Source of the DNA: JBDTMC01 sp039934475
GTDB taxonomy: Bacteria; Acidobacteriota; Terriglobia; Bryobacterales; Bryobacteraceae
Direction of reading: 5' to 3'
Length of the DNA: 14,119 bases
Assembly: GCA_039934475.1 (NCBI GenBank)
Contig: JBDTMC010000174.1
Span: 1-14,119 of the forward strand
Part shown: positions 5,911 through 14,119 of the stretch, piece by piece
Numbering within the stretch: the first letter of the stretch is position 1
Layout: each line of letters begins with the position of its first letter
The notes under the pieces: generated by a model
Database searches by the model: none
Told to the model about the DNA's origin: nothing
The model's input: the letters and a program-made list of their open reading frames with translations, nothing else
Made by a program: the position numbers and the translations under genes

Positions 5911-6671
5911 CCGAATTGGGGTATCGGACTGGCAAGCGTATTCCACGCGGCATGATCAAGCGGCCGCCGCTCTGCGGTGTCTGCATCGGCGTCTTCAAGC
6001 AGATAACCGTAGTGCTTGAAGACTTTCGTCACCGCTTCCGTAGACTTGGCATTTACTTCGCACAGAATCCGTGGACGTATCTGGGAGAGAAGACGCTCGG
6101 CACCGGCAAGGACAAGCGACTCGGCGCCTTCTACGTCGATCTTCACCAGATTGGGAGGCGGGAAGTGGTTTAGCAGCCAGTCCAACGTTACAGTCAGGAC
6201 CGATTGAATCTGTTGAGTCCCCCCTGCCTGTGAGTTTTGGAGGCCGTCAAGGTGATTCGACGCCCGTCCGCGTCCAGCGATATGGAAACTCGCAACGCCG
6301 ATTGAATCGCTCACGGCGGCTGACAGAACGCGAACAGGCGCCGACATCGAATCTTGAATTCCGGAAGAACGCATTAGAAGATTAACCAGCCAGGCATCAG
6401 CCTCGACGGCGAGAATCGTACCGCCGGCGCCTGCTTTGGCGGCGGCACTGAAAGCAAACAGACCAACATTCGCGCCTATGTCCCAAACCACGTCATTCGG
6501 CCTTACCAGTTTGTCGGCGTTGTGGAGCAGCTTGGGGTCGACGCCATCTATCTTGCCCCAATAGCGCAGGGCAGAGCCGGGCGACACATAGATCTGCCGC
6601 CTTCCGAACTCGGCAGGGAGCTTCCGGCGCAGAACAATCTGACGGCTTAGTCTTTCGATAATCGAACGCAT
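5907..6671 (-). CDS. FkbM-family methyltransferase
   Basis: A 254-residue SAM-dependent methyltransferase of the FkbM (Methyltransf_21) family, whose members often O-methylate sugars in glycans, lipooligosaccharides and macrolides. Visible motifs are the SAM-binding VVWDIGANVGLFAFSAAAKA (61-80), the acidic ILAVEAD (86-92), and the family signature LVKIDVEGAESLVLAGAERL (175-194) followed by RPRILCEVN (199-207). The length is normal. The start ATG 6671..6669 is 14 bases after the stop of the GT2 gene, with GAGGA overlapping that stop as ribosome-binding site. The C-terminus ends at TAG 5909..5907 inside a 26-base direct repeat; before the presumed cassette insertion this stop would have stood 6 bases ahead of the WcaI-like ATG. 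The sugar methylated cannot be inferred. Confidence 0.9.
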   Translation of the reverse strand: MRSIIERLSRQIVLRRKLPAEFGRRQIYVSPGSALRYWGKIDGVDPKLLHNADKLVRPNDVVWDIGANVGLFAFSAAAKAGAGGTILAVEADAWLVNLLMRSSGIQDSMSAPVRVLSAAVSDSIGVASFHIAGRGRASNHLDGLQNSQAGGTQQIQSVLTVTLDWLLNHFPPPNLVKIDVEGAESLVLAGAERLLSQIRPRILCEVNAKSTEAVTKVFKHYGYLLEDADADTAERRPLDHAAWNTLASPIPQFG

Positions 6672-6685
6672 GCGGAATTCAGTCC

Positions 6686-7624
6686 TCAGGCCACGGGCCG
6701 GTCAAGCGCAGACTGAGCGGCGCTGGATTGCTCCCGCTCACATTTCAGAAGCCGGAGTTCGAAGAGCTTGGAGCGGATGTTTCGGATATACTGGGCGCGA
6801 ATCGAGCAGGCGATATACCCGCGAGTCCCTTCCAGAAACCCAAGTCGGACTACATAATGGTAGAGGAACCAAAATACCGGCTCGAATGGTAGCCGGACGG
6901 CCACCGACTTAAGGAAGCGGCGAAACGCCTGCTCTCCTGAGAGCGCGCCTCCGGATATCGCGTCGGCACCCCAAGTGCCCGTTCGAAGGAAATGCTCCCG
7001 CTGGATCGCATCCCATGTGGAGTACCGATTATGGCGGTCGATATAAGCTTCAAGGGACTTGAAATCCCAATGTAGCAGCGGATGCTGGAGCCGTCCGACA
7101 CGACCTGAGACGATGAGCCTCTCGTGGATCTCCATATCCTGACTGATCGCCTTATGGTCGACAAGCCGCTCGAACCGGGCCTTTCCGCGCCGAAATAAGA
7201 CGACGGCGGAATGAGAGAACCCGCCGAACCGGAACCGCTTGCCGAGAAAGTGAAACTCCTTCCGGATCAGAAATGCGTCGCATGTGGTGAATGACTGAAG
7301 AACACGCGTAATCTCGCCTCTCAGTTCTTCGCCAACAGTTTCATCGGCGTCCAGCAGAAGGGTCCATTCGCTGCTGAGCGGCAACGTGTCCATAGCCCAC
7401 TGGCGTTTCTTGGGGAACCCTCCCCGATAGTCGAAATCGACGACGGTGGCGCCCATCTGTTCACTGATGGCGCGGGTGCCGTCACTACTGTGAGAGTCAA
7501 CCACAATCACGGATTCCGCCCAGGTGCAAGAAGCAAGACACTTGGCAATGTTCACAGCCTCGTTCTTCACCGCCACGATCACGGTGACCGGAAGCGTTTC
7601 GGAAGCTTTCTGAAAAGTGGTCAC
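6686..7624 (-). CDS. GT2 glycosyltransferase, WaaE/KdtX-like
   Basis: A 312-residue GT-A fold inverting glycosyltransferase. The N-terminal catalytic domain has VTVIVAVKNEAVNIAKCL (13-30), VVDSHSSDGT (41-50), the GGFPKKRQWA block (68-77) and the metal-binding LLLDADETVGEEL (89-101). This set resembles the WaaE/KdtX lipopolysaccharide beta-1,4-glucosyltransferase group. The C-terminal part has an aromatic, partly hydrophobic segment (FEPVFWFLYHYVVRLGFLEG, about residues 252-271) likely to lie on or in the membrane. It starts at GTG 7624..7622, overlapping the acetyltransferase stop by four bases (GTGA), so the two genes are probably translationally coupled. It most likely adds a hexose during repeat-unit assembly at the inner membrane; donor and linkage are not known. 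Confidence 0.9.
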   Translation of the reverse strand: MTTFQKASETLPVTVIVAVKNEAVNIAKCLASCTWAESVIVVDSHSSDGTRAISEQMGATVVDFDYRGGFPKKRQWAMDTLPLSSEWTLLLDADETVGEELRGEITRVLQSFTTCDAFLIRKEFHFLGKRFRFGGFSHSAVVLFRRGKARFERLVDHKAISQDMEIHERLIVSGRVGRLQHPLLHWDFKSLEAYIDRHNRYSTWDAIQREHFLRTGTWGADAISGGALSGEQAFRRFLKSVAVRLPFEPVFWFLYHYVVRLGFLEGTRGYIACSIRAQYIRNIRSKLFELRLLKCEREQSSAAQSALDRPVA

Positions 7625-8247
7625 TGTCCGTCCTCTGCGTTTTGTTCCGCTGGATACTGCCTCATGGTTCTTGGTTTTAGGAAGACAGCCGGGTTGCCTG
7701 CGACGATCACCCAGGGATCAACATCTTTGGTCACGCAACTGCACGCACCGACCACCGCACCGATTCCAATCGATACCCCCGGGCCGATAAAGGCGCGGGC
7801 GGCGACCCAGGAATGGTCCCCCAGCACGATCGGGCGTATGATGAGGGCAAAATTCGGATCCCGGTAGTCGTGAGTCGCGGTGCACAGATAGGAGTATTGC
7901 GACACGATCGCGTGGGCTCCCAACACAATCCGGTCAACCGTATAACAGTCCACATCATCCGCTAGGCAGCTGTAGTCATTCATAACCAGATTCCACGGCG
8001 CATAGATACGGCACCGCGGGTAAGGGTGCGCAGTCGGGGCGATTGTCGCCCCGAATAGGCGGAGCAAGCCACGCCGCCAACCATGCATAATACGGGGGCT
8101 CGGCCGATAGAGCAGGGCATTCACTACATTCCATAGCGCGCGCCCGAGTCTGTTAGACAATGACAGAGAGTTTCGATAGGGTACTCTAAGAGCGCTCAGT
8201 TCAGGCCCTGCGGAGTGCGTCGAGACTTGGTGATGGAGAGCGGACAT
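7621..8247 (-). CDS. WcaF-like O-acetyltransferase (left-handed beta-helix)
   Basis: A 208-residue hexapeptide-repeat acyltransferase that would use acetyl-CoA to acetylate a sugar of the glycan, like E. coli WcaF in colanic acid. Repeats characteristic of the left-handed beta-helix run from about 64 to 190: LFGATIAPTAHPYP, CLADDVDCYTVDRIVLG, AHAIVSQYSYLCTATHDYRD (catalytic-type His126), RPIVLGDHSWVAARAFIGPG, VSIGIGAVVGACSCVTKDV and the closing VIVAGNPAVFLKPR. The first 25 residues are not family-like, and the start ATG 8247 has no clear ribosome-binding site. I keep it because no better start with a ribosome-binding site is seen. It follows the beta-helix gene by 28 bases and overlaps the GT2 gene by four. 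Confidence 0.9.
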   Translation of the reverse strand: MSALHHQVSTHSAGPELSALRVPYRNSLSLSNRLGRALWNVVNALLYRPSPRIMHGWRRGLLRLFGATIAPTAHPYPRCRIYAPWNLVMNDYSCLADDVDCYTVDRIVLGAHAIVSQYSYLCTATHDYRDPNFALIIRPIVLGDHSWVAARAFIGPGVSIGIGAVVGACSCVTKDVDPWVIVAGNPAVFLKPRTMRQYPAEQNAEDGQ

Positions 8248-8275
8248 CGGGAGATTCCGTACAGAAGGAGAGATG

Positions 8276-10429
8276 CTATCGGACGACTATCTGGTCTTTG
8301 ATTGGCGCAGTCAACTCAAGGAACTTGGTGGGATCGGACAGTTGATTACCCTCCACCACGACGCCATTCATCGTCTTGGCAGCGCCATCGACACGAAGCA
8401 GAGCACCGTCCTTCATGACATTGTTTCTTATCACCATCCCGATGATGGCGCTGGGCGCCTTGGCGAAGGCTTCGAGTGTGGCGGGGCCCGCTGCGTAGGT
8501 GCCGTTGGCGCCGAAGTGGTAAGAGTGCCCGACAAGGAACTGGTTGCCCAGCAATTGAACATTGAATTCCGGCTGAATACCACCGGCGTAAGGGATGGCG
8601 CGGGCGTGAAAGCCGCCAGTCCTTGACGATTCGTTTTCTGCCACGATATGTTCGATCGCCGTCCCGTAGAATTGGATGGCAACTCCAGCATCGCTAAAGC
8701 GATTCTTGTAAAAGATGTAATGGAGGTGGGTTGGAACAATTGTAATCTGAGATGTCTGGTCGGGGCTGATGTCAAAAGGACGCGAGATCTCGACTTCAGC
8801 GCCGCTAGCAACTTTCAGGAGACGCCACTGGCCCTGTCCATGGCCCGACACAATGGCGACGGTTCCGCCCTGCCAGTTAGCGGTCCCCCACTTTGGGGAG
8901 GCGGTCAGAGTCAGGTGGGCGCCTTCTGTGTGGGCTACCGGCCCAAAATACGCGCCACCCCCACCGTCTGAGGTAATCGCTTCTCGGTCCCATCCCATAA
9001 ACCGATCGTAGGAGTTGCCCGCCGTGTAGATGTTTTGGGAGGCGACGGTGCCGCGATATGTGGAATACGACCCTCCACTGGCCACAAGATCGGCGCCGTC
9101 GACCGCGTTGTCTTCAAAGATGACATGATCTGAGGCGTTGACGTTATACCAGCCGATGAAGCCGTTGTGGATGGCATTCTTCCGGATGATCGCCCCGTTG
9201 GCGGCGTCAAGCACCAGCGAACGGCTGGAACCCAGCAAATCGCATTTATCGACGACGATGTCCGGACCGCTAAGACGCACAGTCTCAAAGCCGACTCCGC
9301 TGGCTTTCAGAAGCTGGGTCATACGTGCGGAGGCAACTTGAGGTGTGATATGGCCGCGAAAGGCGCTTGCCCGAATAAAGACATCGTATAAGCGGATGTG
9401 GCCTGAGTCCGAGGGCTTGCCACTCATGTCCGAAGAGACGACACCTTTGTGGTTTCCGCAGTAGATGGTAAGGCCCATGATGCCGAAGTTGCTGGTCCCA
9501 TGCACCCATGCCTCCGGGGCTGGATCGGCCTCGGGAAAATAGAGAGCCGTCTCATCGGACGATATTCCAGCCAGGGAGACACCCTTGGGTATTTCCAGTG
9601 GCTGGCTGAGAAAGTAACCTCCGGCCGGTATGTTCACAACTGCCGGTGCCGCGGCCCCCGCTTTGGACAGAGCCGTCCGAAAGGCTTCGTTGTTGTCGAA
9701 CTTCCCATCGCCGTTCGCCCCGAACTCGCTCACATTAAATTTGTTCACGTTGGCTTTGGGAGCTTCCCGAATCTGGATGGCGTACCCGGCACTGGCCGCG
9801 CTATCTCCACCTTCGAGTGCCCTTACCTTTAATGTGTACGCACCAGCGGGCAGAGTGGCAGGTAGTTTGACGGAAAGGGAGTACGGACTCTGGGCTCCAG
9901 CCTTGAGGCTGATCGCTTTCCCGGAGGAATCAACCAGGAGTACGTCGCTCGCCTGGCTCTTCAAGGCAAGACAGCGTCCAATGATCCGGAGGCTAGCACC
10001 GGGGAAGGCCGAGTCGGCAAGGACGGCTGATTGTGCGGGCAGGGAGCCGGAAGGGGCATCTGTCAGCGTCCACCATATTTCCGGAAGGTTCACCCGTTCA
10101 AATAGGGGCTGCTGACCCTGTTGATCAACCCGGAATCCGTAGACGCCGTCGCCTCCCTGGTTCGGCAGGGCGAACGCAAAACTAGTCTCGGTGGCTTCTA
10201 TTGGCTGGGCCGCAGCGCCGTTCGATACGCTGGCGTGCCAGTCGGCGGCAGCGGCACTAAGCTTGGCGACCTTGATTGAAAGTTTACCTGGATTGGGGAA
10301 GTAGCCTGTGACGAGTACGGCCTGCCCAGTTGTGACTGGCGCCGACACCCAGAACACCGCACTCTCCGCCTGGACGAAACCCGCGAAGAGAAACATAGCT
10401 CCGGCCAGTGAGGTTAAACCTCTACGCAT
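8276..10429 (-). CDS. Secreted right-handed beta-helix protein, pectate-lyase-3 type
   Basis: A 717-residue predicted exported protein with signal peptide MRRGLTSLAGAMFLFAGFVQ followed by AES. Residues about 23-220 are strand-rich and may form one or two Ig-like domains. At 231-250 FNVSEFGANGDGKFDNNEAF is the classic opening of the pectate-lyase superfamily (Pectate_lyase_3) beta-helix, continuing with NIPAGGYFLSQPLEIPKGVSL (266-286) and many short repeating strands up to the C-terminus. Such folds occur in polysaccharide lyases, hydrolases and epimerases. Catalytic residues cannot be assigned by eye. It starts at ATG 10429 with GGAG 8 bases upstream and overlaps the preceding glycosyltransferase gene by 8 bases, so it belongs to the operon. 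It may cleave or modify the exported polymer in the periplasm or outside the cell; a purely structural surface role is an alternative. Confidence 0.85.
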   Translation of the reverse strand: MRRGLTSLAGAMFLFAGFVQAESAVFWVSAPVTTGQAVLVTGYFPNPGKLSIKVAKLSAAAADWHASVSNGAAAQPIEATETSFAFALPNQGGDGVYGFRVDQQGQQPLFERVNLPEIWWTLTDAPSGSLPAQSAVLADSAFPGASLRIIGRCLALKSQASDVLLVDSSGKAISLKAGAQSPYSLSVKLPATLPAGAYTLKVRALEGGDSAASAGYAIQIREAPKANVNKFNVSEFGANGDGKFDNNEAFRTALSKAGAAAPAVVNIPAGGYFLSQPLEIPKGVSLAGISSDETALYFPEADPAPEAWVHGTSNFGIMGLTIYCGNHKGVVSSDMSGKPSDSGHIRLYDVFIRASAFRGHITPQVASARMTQLLKASGVGFETVRLSGPDIVVDKCDLLGSSRSLVLDAANGAIIRKNAIHNGFIGWYNVNASDHVIFEDNAVDGADLVASGGSYSTYRGTVASQNIYTAGNSYDRFMGWDREAITSDGGGGAYFGPVAHTEGAHLTLTASPKWGTANWQGGTVAIVSGHGQGQWRLLKVASGAEVEISRPFDISPDQTSQITIVPTHLHYIFYKNRFSDAGVAIQFYGTAIEHIVAENESSRTGGFHARAIPYAGGIQPEFNVQLLGNQFLVGHSYHFGANGTYAAGPATLEAFAKAPSAIIGMVIRNNVMKDGALLRVDGAAKTMNGVVVEGNQLSDPTKFLELTAPIKDQIVVR

Positions 10430-11594
10430 TGGAGACTCCGCTGGACGGACAAAGAAAAGAGTCTGTCATCGTCTTCACCCAGTCCGCAGCTACACGGTCG
10501 ATATCAAAGCGCGGTCGTAGGTAAGCTTGGTCATCCGCCAAAACCTTCTGCCTATGCTGCTCGTCAGCCATCCTCTCCTCGATGAATAGCTTCCAAGCGG
10601 CGGCCGACACCGGCAGTATCTCCGCGGACGAAGGAAAGTAGTCGGACAAATATACCTGATCTGAGATCACCACAGGACAACGCTGACCGATCGCCTCCAG
10701 TACGGCGACACCGAAATTCTCCTGTGATGAGGGGAGCATGAACCACTTCGCGTTCTGGAACAGGAACTGCTTGTTGACGCCACTGACATGATCCAGGAAC
10801 AACAGGGAATCGCCCATCCCGTAATGGTTGACCAGCCCCAGGAGGCGATCTTTGTACTCGTCATCGACCGGACCGGCGATACACAATTTCCAGCCCGCCG
10901 GGCGTTTCGCCGTGCCCCACGCCGTCAGCAACAGATCCACGTTCTTCTTGGGATGGACTCTACTAAGGAAGAGTGCGTAGCTGCCGGTGGCGAGTTGGTT
11001 GATCCGCTCATCTTCAGCCCGCTCCACCTTTTCAACCGCGTGCTTGATGCCGTAGGGCACGAGGTGCAGCGTGTCATGCCCCAGCGCGAATGTCTTGCGG
11101 GCATTCTCCATTTCACGCATCGTCGTGAAGAAGAGCCGTTGTGCCCGGCGGTAGATAAGTTTCTCGCGTAAGTGCCAGTACGCCGTTTTCTTCAGACGCT
11201 TCCAAGTTCCCTGTTCCTGAACCGACCAGAGATCCAGCATTCCGTGCGGAAAGCACGCGTAGGGAATGCCGGCCCGGTAACAGACCTTGCCGGTGATCCA
11301 GTTCGGATATAACCACATCCCGTGACTCACGACGCCGTCGAACCGGTTCACATTTGCTTCCAGCCATGATCGAAGATCGCGAGAATACGCGTAAGACTGA
11401 AGTGTGGGAGTAGCCGTCTCGTGTATAAGGGCGGAATCAAGAGGATTATCCTTCATGCGGATGGGGCCCGGACCGACGATCTCGCTATGAAGACCATACG
11501 TCTGACCGAGAAACGAGAGATCGAGGACGGCCCGCAAGGGACCACCGGTCCGCTCATCCAGGCTCGGAATGACGTGAAGGACTCGTGTTCCCAT
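10422..11594 (-). CDS. GT4 glycosyltransferase
   Basis: A 390-residue GT-B retaining glycosyltransferase. The N-terminus MGTRVLHVIPSLDERTGGPL is the usual glycine-rich acceptor-domain opening of GT4 enzymes. FPHGMLDLWSVQEQGTWKRL (115-134) is a family feature seen in EPS-cluster GT4 proteins. The donor domain (Glycos_transf_1) shows FLSRVHPKKNVDLLLTAW (209-226), LCIAGPVDDEYKDRL (237-251) and the EX7E-like SSQENFGVAVLEAIGQRCPV (289-308), which contacts the nucleotide sugar. It starts 12 bases after the stop of the upstream GT4 gene and its stop overlaps the beta-helix start by 8 bases, indicating tight co-expression. Donor and acceptor are not known. It acts at the cytoplasmic face of the inner membrane. 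Confidence 0.9.
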   Translation of the reverse strand: MGTRVLHVIPSLDERTGGPLRAVLDLSFLGQTYGLHSEIVGPGPIRMKDNPLDSALIHETATPTLQSYAYSRDLRSWLEANVNRFDGVVSHGMWLYPNWITGKVCYRAGIPYACFPHGMLDLWSVQEQGTWKRLKKTAYWHLREKLIYRRAQRLFFTTMREMENARKTFALGHDTLHLVPYGIKHAVEKVERAEDERINQLATGSYALFLSRVHPKKNVDLLLTAWGTAKRPAGWKLCIAGPVDDEYKDRLLGLVNHYGMGDSLLFLDHVSGVNKQFLFQNAKWFMLPSSQENFGVAVLEAIGQRCPVVISDQVYLSDYFPSSAEILPVSAAAWKLFIEERMADEQHRQKVLADDQAYLRPRFDIDRVAADWVKTMTDSFLCPSSGVSNA

Positions 11595-11606
11595 AGTGTC
11601 TGTTTT

Positions 11607-12752
11607 CTATTCACCGCCGGCGAAATGAGCGGAGCGAAGTTGGCCCGGCACGCGCATCGAAGCCCGGCGGCCTAAGGCGCGCCAAGCTGTCACCGTCTCG
11701 AGGAAAGTAGCAGCGACGCGGTCTGGAGCGAAGTGAGAACTAAGAATCCGCGAACGGCGCCCATGCCGGAGGACGGATGCCGGATCCCTCGCGTAAGCTT
11801 TCATGGCCGCGGCCAACTGTTGGACTGATCCGGCTCCGACGACATAACCGTTGAAGCCTGACTCTATCAGGCCATAGGCGGCGCCACACATATCGGTAGC
11901 AATCAGCGCCAACCCTTCAGCGGCGGCCTCGCTCAGCACCACACCCCAACCGTCAAACCTGCTTGGCAATACCAGCACGGAAGCCGATCGGATCAGTGCC
12001 CGAATTCCATCGATTGGAATCGCGCCCGTGAACGTTGTTTGTTGGGTAATAGCGAGTGCGTTGGCAATGCCTTGGTACAACCCTCCGGAATGGTCCGTGC
12101 CCGCCACCACAAGGCGAGCGGAAGGAATGCAGTGTAAGACTTCGCGAAAGGCGCGGAGCAACACATCAATGCCTTTGCGGTGGCAAAGCTGACCTACGTA
12201 AAGATAAGTAGGTGGACTGTCAAGTCCTGTGTCGGCGAAATACTCGTGCTCGGACGGCGCGACGACGTATGGCAGCGACGCGATGCGAAAACGATCCATT
12301 CCCCAGCGACGTAGGTCATCCATGGCCAGCGGTCCTGTTCCAAAGGCGCCTAAGGCATGGCGGTTGACTTGTAGTGCGTGCCAGTATCTGATAGGTGCGC
12401 CTGCGAGCCTCTTCCAACCTGGGCTGCTGGGTTCGCTCCAATGTACCCAGTCGACACCGTTTTCAGTCAGTCGACGCGCTAGAGACCGAAGGAATCCCGT
12501 TCGGCCGCCCGGCACCACATGCACCCGCTCCCTCCAGGCTGGGACATTTTCCATCAGATCCAGGCTCGGGTCCCAGAAAGACTCATTTTCAAGGAGTTCG
12601 CTACGGCTGACGGATTTCCAGCCGAGGGCGCGCCTTTCTGCTGGTACTTCGCCAAAATACACGACGTGAGTGTCAGCGCCCAAACGACGAAGCGCGCCAT
12701 GGAAGGCACTCTGATAGTGGTTGGGGATGACCGTCCAGATAGCGATCTTCAT
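11607..12752 (-). CDS. GT4 glycosyltransferase
   Basis: A 381-residue GT-B glycosyltransferase from ATG 12752: MKIAIWTVIPNHYQSAFHGA is a normal GT4 N-terminus. The donor domain shows YVGQLCHRKGIDVLLRAF (185-202), ARLVVAGTD (212-220) and VLPSRFDGWGVVLSEAAAEG (261-280), an EX7E-type site in which the first acid is Asp267 and the second Glu275. The frame is open for another 47 codons upstream to 12893, but that part overlaps the ligase gene and has no family similarity, so I place the start at 12752, with GGAA 9 bases upstream. The ligase-type gene ends 28 bases before it. Likely adds a sugar to the lipid-linked repeat unit; specificity unknown. Confidence 0.9.
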   Translation of the reverse strand: MKIAIWTVIPNHYQSAFHGALRRLGADTHVVYFGEVPAERRALGWKSVSRSELLENESFWDPSLDLMENVPAWRERVHVVPGGRTGFLRSLARRLTENGVDWVHWSEPSSPGWKRLAGAPIRYWHALQVNRHALGAFGTGPLAMDDLRRWGMDRFRIASLPYVVAPSEHEYFADTGLDSPPTYLYVGQLCHRKGIDVLLRAFREVLHCIPSARLVVAGTDHSGGLYQGIANALAITQQTTFTGAIPIDGIRALIRSASVLVLPSRFDGWGVVLSEAAAEGLALIATDMCGAAYGLIESGFNGYVVGAGSVQQLAAAMKAYARDPASVLRHGRRSRILSSHFAPDRVAATFLETVTAWRALGRRASMRVPGQLRSAHFAGGE

Positions 12753-12780
12753 GATGTGGATTCCAGAGCGGTGGGCACGT

Positions 12781-14119
12781 TCACAGGGAGTCCCCCGCTT
12801 GCAAGGCGCCGGCGTAATAGGATTGACCCCTTGACAGTGCGACATTTCGGCGGACACCAATCTTTGCGGTGCTGCAACGCACGGTAATCGCAAGGATCAT
12901 CCACATGAAGAGGCCGAGTCCGCCGAATGAGAATGCGATCGCTTCACCCCAGTTTCCTCCCAGTAGCACGGCGAACAGCCCGATAGCGACCAACTGACGG
13001 CCTTTCAGGACTGCTTTGAACATGCGCCAGATCGCGTACCAGAAAACCAGTGAGCCAATGGCGCCCACTTGTGCCTGGACGGCTAACGGCAGAAAGCCGG
13101 GCTCGTTGGGAGAAGATAGGGGTATTCCCATAAACGTAGAATCCGGAGAGCTTTCGACCTGGCTGATGTTTTGAACACCAAATCCGGTTCCGGTTAGCGG
13201 TCTTTCTGCTATAACGTCCGACTGTTCGCCGATTTGCCCGGCCCTGGACATCAAGAGGGTTTCGAAAGTATCGCGATCCCAATTCAAACCACCCGATGTA
13301 TGCTTCTGAAGAGCCGACCCTAAGCCTCCGATTAGCGGAGAATCCCTGCCTCCCGAGGCCAATATGATCAATACCACCACGGAGCAGAAAACAAACGCAC
13401 GGGCTGCCAATCTGCCTTTGCCACGATGCTGATTTGACATATAAAACAAAGCACTACTAAGACAAACCCCGAAAAAGGAAGAAAGCATTGCAGTTCTTGA
13501 TTCGCTCTCGAATACCAGGAAGGTGCCTAGGATTGCTACGAGCATCCACACATATGTCATTCTCTTCGATGAAGTCAGCGATTTGAGGAATCCGATCACT
13601 GGCAAGGCTGCCATCAGTGTTCCAAATGACTGCGGGTGGCTAATTACTCCCTGGAAGCCGGTGCCATTGATGAAGCGACCAGCTGCAGTACCCAATAACG
13701 GCAATGAAACCGCGGCGATCCACAGAAGAACGACTAGGAGGAAATCTGACCACTCATCCAACGTCGTTTGGCTCAGTGCGGCAAGTCTAAATGTCGTTAC
13801 AAGGCCAAGCGTGAATGATGCGAGTTTGAACATCGATAGCGATGGCGACAAGCCAAATACGAGGGACACGTAGAGGGATACACTCAGAAATAGGACCCAA
13901 GAGATCGTGATCGCGGCCGGATACCGAAAATCGCTGGATTTGGCTTTAATTGCAACCCACAATCCGAAAAGGAGTAGCAGCCACTTAAACTCCGCCACGT
14001 GTTGCTGCGCCGGGAACAGGACGGGGTTGGCAAATGTTACGAGGACGGAGATGATGAGTGCTTTTATCGCCTGATCGACACCGGTCAGGGCGAATAGACA
14101 GAGCGCGCCGAGGGCGATC
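12781..14119 (-). CDS. O-antigen ligase / polymerase-type (Wzy_C family) membrane protein, 5' end outside window
   Basis: A multi-spanning membrane protein with at least nine hydrophobic segments. A GTG at 13998 could be taken as the start, but the same frame is open to the window edge and codes for 40 more residues of membrane-protein character (IALGALCLFALTGVD, then LIISVLVTFANPVLFPAQQH), so the gene is 5'-partial with at least 445 residues visible. Family features are SESRTAMLSSFFGV (about 13462..13503), the large extracytoplasmic loop with MSRAGQIGEQSDVIAERPLT and GTGFGVQN, and SSPNEPGFLPLAVQAQVGAI (about 13057..13116). These proteins either transfer finished glycan to lipid A or another acceptor, or polymerise repeat units. 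The His commonly found in the loop of WaaL-type ligases is not evident here (NEPG instead), so polymerase or another acceptor cannot be excluded. Confidence 0.85.
   Translation of the reverse strand, partial: IALGALCLFALTGVDQAIKALIISVLVTFANPVLFPAQQHVAEFKWLLLLFGLWVAIKAKSSDFRYPAAITISWVLFLSVSLYVSLVFGLSPSLSMFKLASFTLGLVTTFRLAALSQTTLDEWSDFLLVVLLWIAAVSLPLLGTAAGRFINGTGFQGVISHPQSFGTLMAALPVIGFLKSLTSSKRMTYVWMLVAILGTFLVFESESRTAMLSSFFGVCLSSALFYMSNQHRGKGRLAARAFVFCSVVVLIILASGGRDSPLIGGLGSALQKHTSGGLNWDRDTFETLLMSRAGQIGEQSDVIAERPLTGTGFGVQNISQVESSPDSTFMGIPLSSPNEPGFLPLAVQAQVGAIGSLVFWYAIWRMFKAVLKGRQLVAIGLFAVLLGGNWGEAIAFSFGGLGLFMWMILAITVRCSTAKIGVRRNVALSRGQSYYAGALQAGDSL

Noticed and set aside
5819..5998. Far-upstream start for the cassette methyltransferase, inside the FkbM gene
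   Set aside because: The extension runs through the FkbM coding end, the direct repeat and the hairpin, and does not look like methyltransferase sequence.
12753..12893. 47-codon N-terminal extension of the GT4 gene
   Set aside because: It overlaps the C-terminal codons of the ligase-type gene, and a normal GT4 N-terminus begins at ATG 12752.
13998..13998. GTG at 13998 as the true start of the ligase-type gene
   Set aside because: The frame continues to the window edge with clear membrane-protein sequence, so the gene begins outside the window.
1..14119. tRNA, rRNA, CRISPR array, insertion sequence, toxin-antitoxin or defence genes
   Set aside because: None were recognised: no transposase, integrase, regularly spaced repeat series or RNA-gene signature; the window is almost fully covered by glycan-biosynthesis genes.

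Overview
The window reads as part of an exopolysaccharide or surface-glycan biosynthesis locus from a GC-rich bacterium, most likely an acidobacterium of the Solibacter/Bryobacter group. The main taxonomic clue is the protein at the left edge (1..471). Behind its signal peptide it carries the module known as the 'Solibacter uncharacterized C-terminal domain' (TIGR03437 type), which I associate almost entirely with that lineage. This is family recognition from the sequence alone, not a database search.

Every supported gene is on the minus strand, so the transcriptional order is from high to low coordinates. Spacing is tight: several stop/start overlaps and mostly gaps under 100 bases. The set looks like one long operon that runs off both ends of the window. 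In transcription order it contains: an O-antigen ligase/polymerase-type membrane protein (5' end outside the window), two GT4 glycosyltransferases, a secreted right-handed beta-helix (pectate-lyase-like) protein, a WcaF-type O-acetyltransferase, a WaaE/KdtX-like GT2 glycosyltransferase, an FkbM-family methyltransferase, a second class I SAM methyltransferase, a WcaI/WbuB-like GT4, a possible 33-residue small protein, a GDP-L-fucose synthase, a WecA/MraY-type polyprenyl-phosphate sugar-1-phosphate transferase with a soluble C-terminal extension, a FecR-like secreted protein, and the TIGR03437-like secreted protein (3' end outside the window).

Together these suggest that the WecA-like enzyme starts a lipid-linked oligosaccharide, which the four glycosyltransferases extend. 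GDP-fucose may be one donor, since three wca-type functions (WcaF, WcaG/Fcl, WcaI) recall colanic acid. The acetyltransferase and two methyltransferases would decorate the sugars, the ligase/polymerase-type protein would polymerise or transfer the units, and the beta-helix protein may trim or modify the exported polymer. No flippase, GDP-mannose dehydratase, Wza/Wzc or transposase is visible here.

The most unusual structure is a 26-base direct repeat with one mismatch, at 4925..4950 and 5885..5910, that flanks the second methyltransferase gene exactly. One copy spans the start codon of the WcaI-like gene. The other spans the stop codon of the FkbM gene and carries the same start region with ATG changed to CTG. 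This suggests the methyltransferase was inserted into a formerly continuous FkbM/WcaI-like junction. The cassette also carries two hairpins and an unusually long leader for this operon. No RNA genes, CRISPR arrays or insertion sequences were seen, and no gene-free stretch exceeds 300 bases.
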